Positions 1-6,497 of a stretch of DNA of 16,360 nucleotides are shown here, piece by piece. The translations under genes were made by a program, and so were the position numbers. The stretch spans positions 18,269 through 34,628 of the forward strand of contig DHIZ01000011.1 in NCBI GenBank assembly GCA_002404055.1, in the 5' to 3' direction. Every line of letters begins with the position of its first letter. Within the stretch, counting starts at the first letter, position 1. This DNA comes from Chloroflexi bacterium UBA4733. GTDB lineage: Bacteria > Chloroflexota > UBA4733. The notes under the pieces were generated by a model, which saw nothing but the letters and a program-made list of their open reading frames with translations, searched no databases and was not told where the DNA came from.

Positions 1-67
1 CGCCCGCTGGTATGCTGGCGGCGGGACCGGAGCCGTGCCAATATACGGTGTAGGAACCATGGGCAAA

Positions 68-102
68 CCTCCCCGCCGAGGGGAACAGCCTCGGCGGGGA
101 GG
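68..102 (-). terminator. Strong hairpin downstream of the lipoprotein gene, terminator-like
   Basis: A perfect 14-bp inverted repeat (68-81 against 89-102) encloses a 7-nt loop. It lies about 60 bases past the stop of the minus-strand lipoprotein gene. Read on the minus strand the stem is followed only by a short T run (TTT), so it is not a textbook intrinsic terminator, but position and stability favour a termination or 3'-end-protecting role. Bases 1-67 hold nothing else recognisable. Confidence 0.55.
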
Positions 103-163
103 CAGCCTACCCCATCAGCAGCGAGTTAGGAAATGCCCTCTTGATGCCATTCAAGAGCCGGCG

Positions 164-1918
164 TCAAGCGCCGACGCGAATACTCGTCGCAATGGCATCG
201 AAAGGCGCAAAATCACCGTAGCCCGTGATGTGTACCACCCACCCAACGCTGAAAACAGCTACGTCGTGACAGTACTCGCGGTCGACCCGCGCAGCACGCT
301 GGCCCGCGATCAGTACAATCCGCGACGAGGTGACGGCGCCACATCCGCCACCACCTCCCGGCAGCCCTACCGGATAGGCCGCCAGCATCTGTTCGGGACT
401 CTGGTATTCATATTGCCGCAGTGACATACTACCCAGATCGATCTTTGTCATCCCCGGCAGGAAATTACCAGATCCCGCTACTTTTGAAGGATCGTAGCTG
501 AAGAGCATGGCACTGCCTGCGCGGGGCTGTACAGTCCAGCCAGTCGGGTACTTGAGGCGGTAGTGATCTCCCGTTAAGCTGGTGGTTGGCCCGGCGGGTA
601 CTTGTGAAGTGGTTGGCGGAGCTGGGACCGCCGCAATGGAGGTGGCATCGGGCACAGCCCAAAGCGCATCGATGGTCGCTGTTCTCGCTCCATCCGTCAG
701 GCTGTTCATCGTCGCGGAGGCATTCACCTTTCCGTCGGGTCGCACGTGCTCTATCCAACTGTTCTCGGTGCCATCTTCCTTGGAGGCGGTCAATGCGAGG
801 TAGAGGTCATCGCCGACGACGGTGACCGTGCGTTGCAGGCCTGCCCGCACGCCGGACGAGGTGGATGTATCGGTTAAGCGGATGGTCTGCTGTGGTTTGC
901 CGCTGGCCCGGTCCACAATGTGGACAACCACCTGCGACGCTCCGCCGCCTTTGGGGTCCAACGCCTCGGTCCAGTAAATCCAACGTGGCGAAACGGCGAC
1001 GGCATCAACCATCTCGTTTGGCGTAGGGCTGGCGCTCGCGTGCTCGACGAAGAGTTGTCGCCGAGTCCAATTCTGCAAGCTGAATTCCCAGCCCTCGAAA
1101 GTATCCCCGTTTAGGTCCACGCCGTAGAGCATTCCGTTTGCCTCGTCCAGAGTGTTGACGCTCGGAACAGTCGCCGTGCGGACCACCTGGAGGCTTCGGT
1201 CGTACTCCACGATGGACGTCTTGGGTGACCCATCTTGTGTGGAGAGTTGATAGGCGACCGCGAAACGGTAGGGCTGCTGACTCACCGGGAAGGCTCCTAC
1301 CAGCCACACCTCTCCTTGCGGCGGCGCTGTGGCGATGGTGGTCGCCAGGCCAAGCTGGTTGCCCTGGTTATCCATGGCTTGCAGATCCAACCGCGTTTGC
1401 GGGACCTCAGATCCAGATAGTCCACGCATGGTGATTGCCGTATCGATGTAGATGAAGGTGTGCTCGTCCACTTGGATGATGTGCGGGATCAAGCCCATGA
1501 AAAGGTGTACGGTATCTTGCTGGGATCTGGCATTCACCGTAGGCGGTTGTACCCCACGACAGTCGGGGAGAGACGCATTGCAGACGTCGGCCAAGGCGTT
1601 CAACTGCGTGTACTTCACGTCCGATAAGGAGTGAACGTCATACAGATGCAAGTTGCTCAAGTCTAAGATCTGGGGATCGGTCGTATAATCGGCGGCAACC
1701 GAAGTGGCCTTGCTTGAAAGCTCAGGTAGGGGCGTAACGCCGTTATTGGTCAGGTTGGACTGAGATAGGTCGGCCATATAGGCTGTGCCTCCCGTCCTGA
1801 TCAGCACCTCCAGGGTCGCCGGTTGAGCCACCGCCGCGCTAGCGCTCGGGCCAACGGCCGACCCGCTGCAACCGACAAGCACTATGGCGGCAGCCGCAAT
1901 GGCAATCACATGACGCAT
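164..1918 (-). CDS. Secreted lipoprotein of unknown function
   Basis: This encodes a 584-residue exported lipoprotein. The ATG at 1918 is chosen because it opens directly into a short signal peptide with a hydrophobic core and a lipobox ending LVGC (Cys17). The frame stays open further upstream to 2212, but that would bury the signal peptide and overlap the divergent regulator. After the lipobox comes a low-complexity Ala/Ser/Pro stretch. Residues about 60-460 contain repeated strand-like segments ending in short charged turns, which could be a beta-propeller; that is inference. A Pro/Thr-rich linker (about 440-465) leads to a C-terminal domain (about 465-584) beginning YRLKYPTGWTV, a pattern common in small extracytoplasmic PsbP-like or DUF-type domains. 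I do not recognise a specific family and assign no function. It is divergent from the XRE regulator, which may control it. Confidence 0.8.
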   Translation of the reverse strand: MRHVIAIAAAAIVLVGCSGSAVGPSASAAVAQPATLEVLIRTGGTAYMADLSQSNLTNNGVTPLPELSSKATSVAADYTTDPQILDLSNLHLYDVHSLSDVKYTQLNALADVCNASLPDCRGVQPPTVNARSQQDTVHLFMGLIPHIIQVDEHTFIYIDTAITMRGLSGSEVPQTRLDLQAMDNQGNQLGLATTIATAPPQGEVWLVGAFPVSQQPYRFAVAYQLSTQDGSPKTSIVEYDRSLQVVRTATVPSVNTLDEANGMLYGVDLNGDTFEGWEFSLQNWTRRQLFVEHASASPTPNEMVDAVAVSPRWIYWTEALDPKGGGASQVVVHIVDRASGKPQQTIRLTDTSTSSGVRAGLQRTVTVVGDDLYLALTASKEDGTENSWIEHVRPDGKVNASATMNSLTDGARTATIDALWAVPDATSIAAVPAPPTTSQVPAGPTTSLTGDHYRLKYPTGWTVQPRAGSAMLFSYDPSKVAGSGNFLPGMTKIDLGSMSLRQYEYQSPEQMLAAYPVGLPGGGGGCGAVTSSRIVLIAGQRAARVDREYCHDVAVFSVGWVVHITGYGDFAPFDAIATSIRVGA

Positions 1919-1992
1919 TGGGCTTACCGCTCTGACCGCCAAGGGTCCGAAGCCTCGCCGTCTGCCCCGATGGTGGGCCGAGGACATTCCGT

Positions 1993-2021
1993 ATTCTACG
2001 TTATTCACCGTATAAACGCAA
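1993..2021 (-). promoter_or_regulatory. Candidate sigma-70-type promoter for the lipoprotein gene
   Basis: On the minus strand TTGCGT (2016-2021) and TAGAAT (1993-1998) are separated by exactly 17 bases. They sit about 75 bases upstream of the ATG at 1918. The region is locally AT-richer than its surroundings. Seen by eye only; the -35 box is imperfect. Confidence 0.35.
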
Positions 2022-2050
2022 AGGCGTATCCTGGGATGCGCGGAATAACC

Positions 2051-2070
2051 TATACTAGTAAATACTGGTA
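2051..2070 (+). promoter_or_regulatory. Candidate -10 box and XRE operator (direct repeat)
   Basis: TATACT (2051-2056) could be the -10 of the regulator gene starting at 2087, although no good -35 is seen. Two near-identical octamers, TACTAGTA (2053-2060) and TACTGGTA (2063-2070), lie 10 bases apart, one helical turn, overlapping and just following the -10. This arrangement fits an autoregulatory site for the HTH protein encoded immediately downstream. Confidence 0.35.
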
Positions 2071-2086
2071 AGTCGGAGGTGGACGC

Positions 2087-2317
2087 ATGATCGAGGTCCG
2101 ATTGCAGATCCTGATGCGCGAGCGCGGCGTCGGGATTGTAGCGCTTGCCCAACGCGCCGGAGTCCACACGACTCAACTCTACACGTTGCTGCGCCAACCT
2201 GATCGGGTGCATCTAAAGACGCTGGACAAAGTATGCCGGGCGCTCGGCGTCACGCCGGGGGATGTGCTCGTTCAGATTGACGACTCATCGGAGTATGCAC
2301 CGTCGAATGGGCCTTGA
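2087..2317 (+). CDS. Small XRE-family HTH transcriptional regulator
   Basis: This 76-residue protein is almost entirely one Cro/C1-type helix-turn-helix domain (residues about 6-62). The pattern GIVALAQRAGVHTTQLYTLL covers the positioning and recognition helices, and LDKVCRALGVTPGDVL is the usual final helix and turn of the family. The ATG at 2087 is preceded by a strong Shine-Dalgarno sequence (GGAGGTGG, 2075-2082). It is divergent from the lipoprotein gene with about 170 bases between the starts, and the intergenic region holds a direct repeat that could be its operator. There is no second domain for a ligand or partner, so it is probably a compact DNA-binding repressor. The family is clear; its targets are inferred. 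Confidence 0.88.
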   Translation: MIEVRLQILMRERGVGIVALAQRAGVHTTQLYTLLRQPDRVHLKTLDKVCRALGVTPGDVLVQIDDSSEYAPSNGP

Positions 2318-2450
2318 AGCCGCCCAATGATGCTAACGGAAATGCTGTCGGGAGGGGGCAACGAGCCTGGGCGACAATAGAGCAGAAGGCGAGGCCTTGG
2401 GGGATAGATGAGGACGTGCAGGTGTCCGATCTCGACGGTGAGGCTCCACA

Positions 2451-2786
2451 TTGAACGATTCAATTGAGGTGGTAAAAGTGAAGGTTACACCTTGTAAGCA
2501 TAATCGGACGTATGGTTTGCGGTTCAGCAACGCTGATCGTGACTCGCATTTACTGCCAGAGTGGACAGAATTGGTGATCTGGGCACAGGGCAATAGTAAT
2601 GCAATTCTGGTTAATTTGGCTAAGCCCTCATTTTGGCGACATTGTCCCGAGGTCTTCTCGAAAGAATTTGAAAGCTGGCTTCATCACCAAGGGCTTCTGC
2701 CTTGGCCGAAGGGTCATCCGCCGAAGCTCTCATTCGAACATCGCGATACCAATCACTTTTATCTACGTCCCGTTTTCGAACGATGA
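2451..2786 (+). CDS. Hypothetical protein in a low-GC island
   Basis: This is an open frame of up to 111 residues, beginning with TTG at 2451. The GTG at 2478 is an alternative, since GAGGTGG at 2465-2471 gives it the better Shine-Dalgarno spacing; starting there makes a protein of about 102 residues. The composition looks like a real globular protein, with scattered Trp and paired aromatic residues (for example the segments PEWTELVIWAQ and LLPWPKGHPPK) and no membrane segment or signal peptide. The DNA is clearly richer in A+T than the genes around it, which suggests horizontal acquisition. I do not recognise the family. Upstream (2318-2450) nothing is recognisable. Confidence 0.5.
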   Translation: MNDSIEVVKVKVTPCKHNRTYGLRFSNADRDSHLLPEWTELVIWAQGNSNAILVNLAKPSFWRHCPEVFSKEFESWLHHQGLLPWPKGHPPKLSFEHRDTNHFYLRPVFER

Positions 2787-3214
2787 TCTGCCCTTTCGGA
2801 ATTCAAAGTGGTCGGCAAGTGGGAAGAACAGCAAGGGCAGTATTGCGGCGGTAAGGCAATGCTGGCGAGTCGGTGGATTACGGAGCGGTGCGGAGGGACG
2901 ATAGTCAGTCCTGGCAGACAGGCGACCTTGGCAAGCAAGGTCTGACGGGTGGCGGCGAAGCCAGCGCGGTGCGCGAGCATTTTGAGGAGGGCTAACACCG
3001 GGAGGGCGACGCCGATGAAACAGGACACAAAGGGTGCCCCGGCATGGATGCAACACCGTTAGTGCAATGAGGAGGTGCGGGCCGACTAGGAGCGGCTGCA
3101 AGTCAGCACCACTGCTGCCCGCCGCACATAGGGGCCTACCCCACCGTCCTCTGCTGAGGCCGCGGTGGGTGGCCCCCGAAGCCCCAGCCGCCGCAGAACC
3201 GGCAGCAGCAAGGC
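2787..3214. other. Stretch without a recognisable gene
   Basis: About 430 bases between the low-GC hypothetical gene and the oxidoreductase remnant. Short open frames exist on both strands but none has a credible start with a Shine-Dalgarno sequence or a recognisable motif. It may be decayed coding sequence. No clear inverted repeats or IS ends were seen. Confidence 0.5.
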
Positions 3215-3571
3215 AACGACTTCAACGTACGCGCAGTATGCTGCATCAACATTGGCGCAACCCACGCCAAAGTCCTAAGCTGCGGCAGAGCCGTCACCGG
3301 AAACTGGAGCGTCGCCGAAGATGGCCGCACGCCGGTAGAATGGGAGATACCAGCAGTGGGGAACACGCCCCCCTGGCCCCTGGTCGTCCGGGATCAGGTC
3401 GACGCCATCGAGCAGCAACGGCCGACGCGCTGCGACCTCGCCTGCGCCCGCCGTGCCACGGAACTGACCTTCGCCGTCCACCAATCCAGCCGCGAAGGCG
3501 GGCGACGGGTGACGCCGGCCGAGATTGACCCGGCGCTGCGCATCGCGTCATTGCCGTGGGGGAACGAGTGA
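3215..3571 (+). pseudogene. C-terminal remnant of a Gfo/Idh/MocA-type oxidoreductase
   Basis: The frame is open from 3158 to the TGA at 3569-3571, but sensible protein sequence only starts around 3215 and no start codon with a Shine-Dalgarno sequence precedes it. The tail (VRDQVDAIEQQRPTRCDLA, then a segment rich in Arg and Glu ending LPWGNE) resembles the C-terminal helix region of Gfo/Idh/MocA NAD(P)-dependent sugar dehydrogenases. The entire Rossmann half that binds the nucleotide is missing, so it cannot be a functional enzyme. Its stop overlaps the ATG at 3571 of the amidohydrolase remnant, the relic of a translationally coupled pair. Family assignment is from remembered sequence patterns and is moderate. 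Confidence 0.5.
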
Positions 3572-3861
3572 TGGGAGGGAGAGGGAGCGGTGTCGTAACT
3601 GCTGGACCAGGTAGGCACTCTCGACCCAAAGACAGGACTGCGGTCCTGGGGAGGCACTGGGCGCTGACCTGGCTCGCCGGCCAGTTGGGCAGCGACCACA
3701 TCGCCGTGGGCAGCGACTACCCGTTCGACATCGGACCGCAGGACCCAACCGCCATCGTACACGACGCGCCGGAGTTGACAGCAGCGGACCGGCAGAACAT
3801 CCTCTACCGCACGGCCTGGCATCTGCTGGGGGTCGAGGTTGGGAAGAAGACCACCGATTAG
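3571..3861 (+). pseudogene. Amidohydrolase C-terminal remnant (ACMSD-like)
   Basis: An ATG at 3571 overlaps the upstream stop (TGATG), and the frame runs to TAG at 3861. Only the last 60 or so residues look like a family member: the segment HIAVGSDYPFD matches the end of metal-dependent amidohydrolases of the aminocarboxymuconate-semialdehyde decarboxylase group, where the Asp of a GSDYP-like motif is a metal ligand. It is followed by a C-terminal helix of the type NILYRTAWHLLGV. The catalytic barrel of about 250 residues is absent. In its place, between the start codon and the conserved part, lies a solo copy of the dispersed repeat (3611-3647), so deletion or recombination at that repeat is a likely cause. 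Confidence 0.6.
3611..3647 (+). repeat. Solo copy of the dispersed palindromic repeat
   Basis: Thirty-seven bases match the arm of the inverted repeat at 13649-13802 with about four mismatches. The stretch CCCAAAGACAGGACTGCGGT is identical to the reverse complement of the right arm there. It lies exactly at the boundary where homology of the amidohydrolase remnant begins. Confidence 0.75.
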
Positions 3862-3874
3862 GCCGATGGGCCGG

Positions 3875-4984
3875 TTATAGGAAGCCCGCCGCAAACAGAC
3901 CGCCAACGATGCCCAGCAGCCAGATGCTGCCAAAGACGGTGACGAGTACACGCGTGGGCATGGCGGTGCGCAGCATGGCCAGAGAAGGCAGGCTGACAAT
4001 TGGCAGTGTGATCAGGAGTGCTGCTGCCGGGCCGATCGCCAGGCCAGCCGCCAGCAGCGCCTGGACGATGGGTACCTCGCCGGCTGTCGGGATCACAAAG
4101 AGCGTGCCGGCCAGTGCCAGCAGTGCCAGCGGAATCAGGCCGTTGCCCCAGCCGGAGATGCCGATGAGCGGGAAGAGCCAGGCCCGGGCGACGCCGAGCA
4201 ACAGGACAACGACGACATAGATCGGCGCCAGGACGATCGCCAGCCGAAAGCATGCAGCAACCCAGCGCCGGAGCCAGCCTACCACGCCGGTGCGTTGGGC
4301 GACCGCTGCCTCCGGTTCGCTATGCATCTGAACGGGGACCTCGCCAGCTTTGCTCCCGGCGACCCGGGCCGCCAGCAAACTGACGCCAACGACGCCAACC
4401 AGGGCCAGCACCACGCGCAGCGCGGCGAGCCGCCAGCCCAGCGCGACACCGATAAAGACAATCGTCGCCACATTCAGCGAAGGGGCGCCCATGCCAAAAG
4501 CGAGGGCCGGGGCAATTGCTGCCCGGCGCTCGCGCAGCCCCACTGCCAGTGGGGTAGCACAGCAGCTTCAAAAGAAGGCAGGCAAGGCGCCGGCGGCTGC
4601 CAGCAGCGTGGCTTTGAGGTTGGAATCGGCCAGGAAACGTTGGAAGAAGCGCTGCGGTACGAGCGCCTGCACCGCGCCGCCGATCACGATACCGGCGATC
4701 ACGGCCATCCAGACAGCGCCGTAATAGGCCTGAGCGTAGGACCAGGCGGCGTGCCAGGAGGGAGCCGGCGCTACCCTGGCCCCGCCGGTCAAGATGGAAG
4801 GGGCCTGGTAGCGGTGCGTCGCCAGGGCAGCCGTCGCCTTGTGCCAGAGCGGCCACCACTTGACGTAGGCAAGGGCGCCAACGGCCACCACGCCGGCCAC
4901 GGCCAGGGCGATGAGGCGCGCCAGTGGCGGGCGATCCTGATTGAGCGCCGCGCCAGCGGGCGGCATGTTCATCGGTAGGTCCAC
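3875..4984 (-). CDS. COG0701-type permease (UPF0718/ArsP-like) with in-frame TGA; candidate selenoprotein
   Basis: A single reading frame runs from GTG 4984 to TAA 3875 (369 codons read through), interrupted once by TGA at 4570-4568 (codon 139). The GTG is supported by AAGGAG about five bases upstream. Both halves belong to one protein: an N-terminal membrane segment, a periplasmic stretch, then helices ending GALPAFF. After the TGA come SCCATPLAVGLRERR and the helical GMGAPSLNVATIVFIG region. Proteins of this family carry a CSC-type motif at this turn, so the TGA replaces the first Cys (U/C-S-C-C). About eight transmembrane helices are expected. Related ArsP proteins export trivalent organoarsenicals; the substrate here is unknown. 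If TGA is not decoded, the gene is a recent pseudogene. Restart at GTG 4543 is unlikely to give a working protein. Confidence 0.75.
4531..4561 (-). promoter_or_regulatory. SECIS-like hairpin just after the in-frame TGA
   Basis: In the minus-strand RNA a perfect 6-bp stem (CCCCAC with GUGGGG, 4554-4549 and 4543-4538) carries the loop UGGCA. It stands on a 5-bp lower stem (4561-4557 with 4535-4531, including G-U pairs) across a 2x2 internal loop. The loop begins 20 bases after the UGA and has G at its second position. Bacterial SECIS elements are hairpins within the coding sequence immediately downstream of UGA, with a conserved G near the start of a small apical loop. The geometry fits, but GC-rich coding DNA forms hairpins easily. 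Confidence 0.45.
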
Positions 4985-5058
4985 CGCGTCTCCTTACTGC
5001 TACCGCACGGGTGCAGCGTCAGGTCCTCCGCCACGGGAGCGCTGCAAGCGTTGCTGTT

Positions 5059-5115
5059 CTTGCTAGTATACAAGGGTCCGTCTCGGTTGGTGGCTTGTAG
5101 CGAATCAACGCTACA
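5059..5115. promoter_or_regulatory. Operator-like dyad and -10-like box between permease and sigma genes
   Basis: A perfect 7-bp inverted repeat with a 6-bp spacer, TGTAGCGAATCAACGCTACA (5096-5115), lies in the divergent region between the permease and the ECF sigma gene. Nearer the permease, CTTGCTAGTATACAAG (5059-5074) is itself partly palindromic and contains TATACT on the minus strand (5070-5065), a good -10 for the permease gene. No convincing -35 was found. No dedicated regulator gene is adjacent. Confidence 0.4.
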
Positions 5116-5198
5116 CGCACACCGGCGTATGCCGATCAGCGCAGAGACCGGAGACACCGACCTGTAACCAGCGGCGTACTATACATTGACAGAAGACA

Positions 5199-5810
5199 AT
5201 GGAGGAGAGCATGGGGGAGACGAGCGTGCCTTTGCCGTTTCCTCCGGGCAAAGCCGCCGGGAAGCAGCGGCGGCTCCGCGCGCAGCACCCGGTCATGACG
5301 GCGGCCCAGCTCGAACGCATCTACTCCGCCTTCTTCAGTCCGATCTATGGCTTCATTTATGCGCGGCTGGGTAATCGCCAGGACGCCGAGGACCTCACCG
5401 CCCACGTCTTCATGAAGAGCATGCAATACCTGGACCCCGGCGCCGTACCGCAGGAGATCGAGGCGTACTTGTATCGCATCGCCCGCACCGAGATTGCTGA
5501 TCACTGGCGGCGCTATGCCGCCTTGCGCGTCGTGTCGTTCGACGAGGAGCCGGGGGCGCTCGACGTGGAGCAGGAGGCCGGCAATGCTACGTTGCCGTCG
5601 CTCCCGACCCTGGTGGGCGAGCTGGAACGTATCCTGGCCCTCTTGCCGCCGAACTACCGGCGCGTGCTGGAACTGCGCTTCTACGAGGGCTGCAGCGTCA
5701 AGGAGACCGCGCGGGCCATGAACGTCTCGGAAGCCAACGCCAAAGTACTCCAGTATCGGGCAGTGCAGCGGGCCGCCGCCCATGCCCGCGAAACGAGGGC
5801 GGCAGAATGA
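5199..5810 (+). CDS. ECF (sigma-70 group 4) RNA polymerase sigma factor
   Basis: This 203-residue protein has the two-domain layout of an extracytoplasmic-function sigma factor. Region 2 spans about residues 37-105 (IYSAFFSPIYGFIYARLGNR, then the acidic QDAEDLTAHVF helix and an RIARTEIADHWRR segment). Region 4 spans about 140-195 (LPPNYRRVLELRFYEGCSVK, then the helix-turn-helix with SEANAKVLQYRA). Region 3 is absent, as expected. The start is uncertain: ATG 5199 has only a weak Shine-Dalgarno sequence, ATG 5211 sits very close to GGAGGAG (5201-5207), and ATG 5295 would still keep both domains. Its stop overlaps the ATG of the Rieske-type gene, so the two proteins are translationally coupled and probably function as a pair. 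Confidence 0.9.
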   Translation: MEESMGETSVPLPFPPGKAAGKQRRLRAQHPVMTAAQLERIYSAFFSPIYGFIYARLGNRQDAEDLTAHVFMKSMQYLDPGAVPQEIEAYLYRIARTEIADHWRRYAALRVVSFDEEPGALDVEQEAGNATLPSLPTLVGELERILALLPPNYRRVLELRFYEGCSVKETARAMNVSEANAKVLQYRAVQRAAAHARETRAAE

Positions 5811-6487
5811 CTGATCGCTACGACCGCCTCAACCGGCAGATTGACGCCCTCTTGCAGGATCACGCGCCGACGCCATTTCTTGCGGAGGATGAAGAGGAGC
5901 GGGAAGTCCTGCAGATGGCGGCCCAGTTGCGGCTGCTACGGCCTGGCGCCGCGGCGCCCCGCCCACGATTCGCTGCCCGCATGCGCCGGTTGCTGGCGCA
6001 GAGCATCAACCCGCACCCCGGCCTGCCGCGTCGACGGCTGCTCGTTGGCGGCGCGGGCGCCCTCGCCGGCGGTCTCGTCGCCGGGATTGGGGTCGCCCTC
6101 GGCCTGCGCCGGGCGGGCAGCGGGGCGATACCAGCGGCCTCTGGGCTTGCCGCCGCAGCCGTCAGCGGGTGGGCACAGGTGGGGCGCCTCCAGGATGTGC
6201 CGCAAGGCGGCGCCCTGGCCTTCACAGTCACAGGATTCAGTGGCTACGTCATGCGCAACGGCGATCAACTCTCGGCGCTGTCGGCAATCTGCAACCATCT
6301 GGGTTGCCACGTGCAGTGGCAGCCGGCCAGCGAGCAGTTCATCTGCCCCTGCGATAATGCCGAGTTCGACCGAGCCGGTATGTACCTGCAAGACGGCTAT
6401 ACCGCGTATCCTCCCGTCGATCTGAAGCCGTTGACAAGACTGGCCGTCCGGCTGGAGGGCGACATAGTCTACGTAAAGACAGTGTGA
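5807..6487 (+). CDS. Membrane-anchored Rieske-type protein with anti-sigma-like N-terminus
   Basis: A 226-residue protein begins inside the stop codon of the ECF sigma gene (ATGA overlap). Residues 1-70 are charged, helical and cytoplasmic in character, in the position where an anti-sigma domain would be. A twin-arginine-like PRRRLLVGG (74-82) leads into one membrane segment (about 79-99). The rest is an outside domain with Rieske hallmarks: CNHLGC (162-167) and FICPCDNAEFD (178-188). In classical Rieske proteins the [2Fe-2S] ligands are the Cys and His of CxH and the Cys and His of CPCH. Here the last ligand is Asp183, because the codon is GAT rather than CAT. The two disulfide Cys (167, 182) are kept. 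It may be a redox-sensing partner of the sigma factor or an electron-transfer protein; the family is clear, the role inferred. Confidence 0.85.
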   Translation: MTDRYDRLNRQIDALLQDHAPTPFLAEDEEEREVLQMAAQLRLLRPGAAAPRPRFAARMRRLLAQSINPHPGLPRRRLLVGGAGALAGGLVAGIGVALGLRRAGSGAIPAASGLAAAAVSGWAQVGRLQDVPQGGALAFTVTGFSGYVMRNGDQLSALSAICNHLGCHVQWQPASEQFICPCDNAEFDRAGMYLQDGYTAYPPVDLKPLTRLAVRLEGDIVYVKTV

Positions 6488-6497
6488 TCTGACTGCG

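Noticed and set aside
35..424. Plus-strand open frame near the window start
   Set aside because: It runs across the terminator-like hairpin and antisense to the lipoprotein gene, with Arg-rich low-complexity sequence and no ribosome binding site.
1919..2212. N-terminal extension of the lipoprotein frame by 98 codons
   Set aside because: It would place the signal peptide in the middle of the protein and overlap the XRE gene; the ATG at 1918 starts directly at the signal peptide.
2759..3101. Minus-strand frames that might be a decayed transposase or membrane protein
   Set aside because: No catalytic motif, no terminal inverted repeats and no continuous family-like sequence could be seen; left as unassigned.
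3875..4543. Second half of the permease as a separate gene starting at GTG 4543
   Set aside because: The frame is the same as the first half, no Shine-Dalgarno sequence precedes GTG 4543, and the conserved SCC motif lies upstream of it, between the TGA and this GTG.
4295..4978. Plus-strand open frame of 227 codons opposite the permease
   Set aside because: The sequence is rich in Arg, Gly, His and Gln without any motif, while the minus strand encodes coherent transmembrane helices.
5162..5178. Shared motif CTGTAACC plus GCGTA before the first sigma gene and at about 11200-11216
   Set aside because: Only about thirteen of sixteen bases match, the positions relative to the starts differ, and two copies are not enough to exclude chance.
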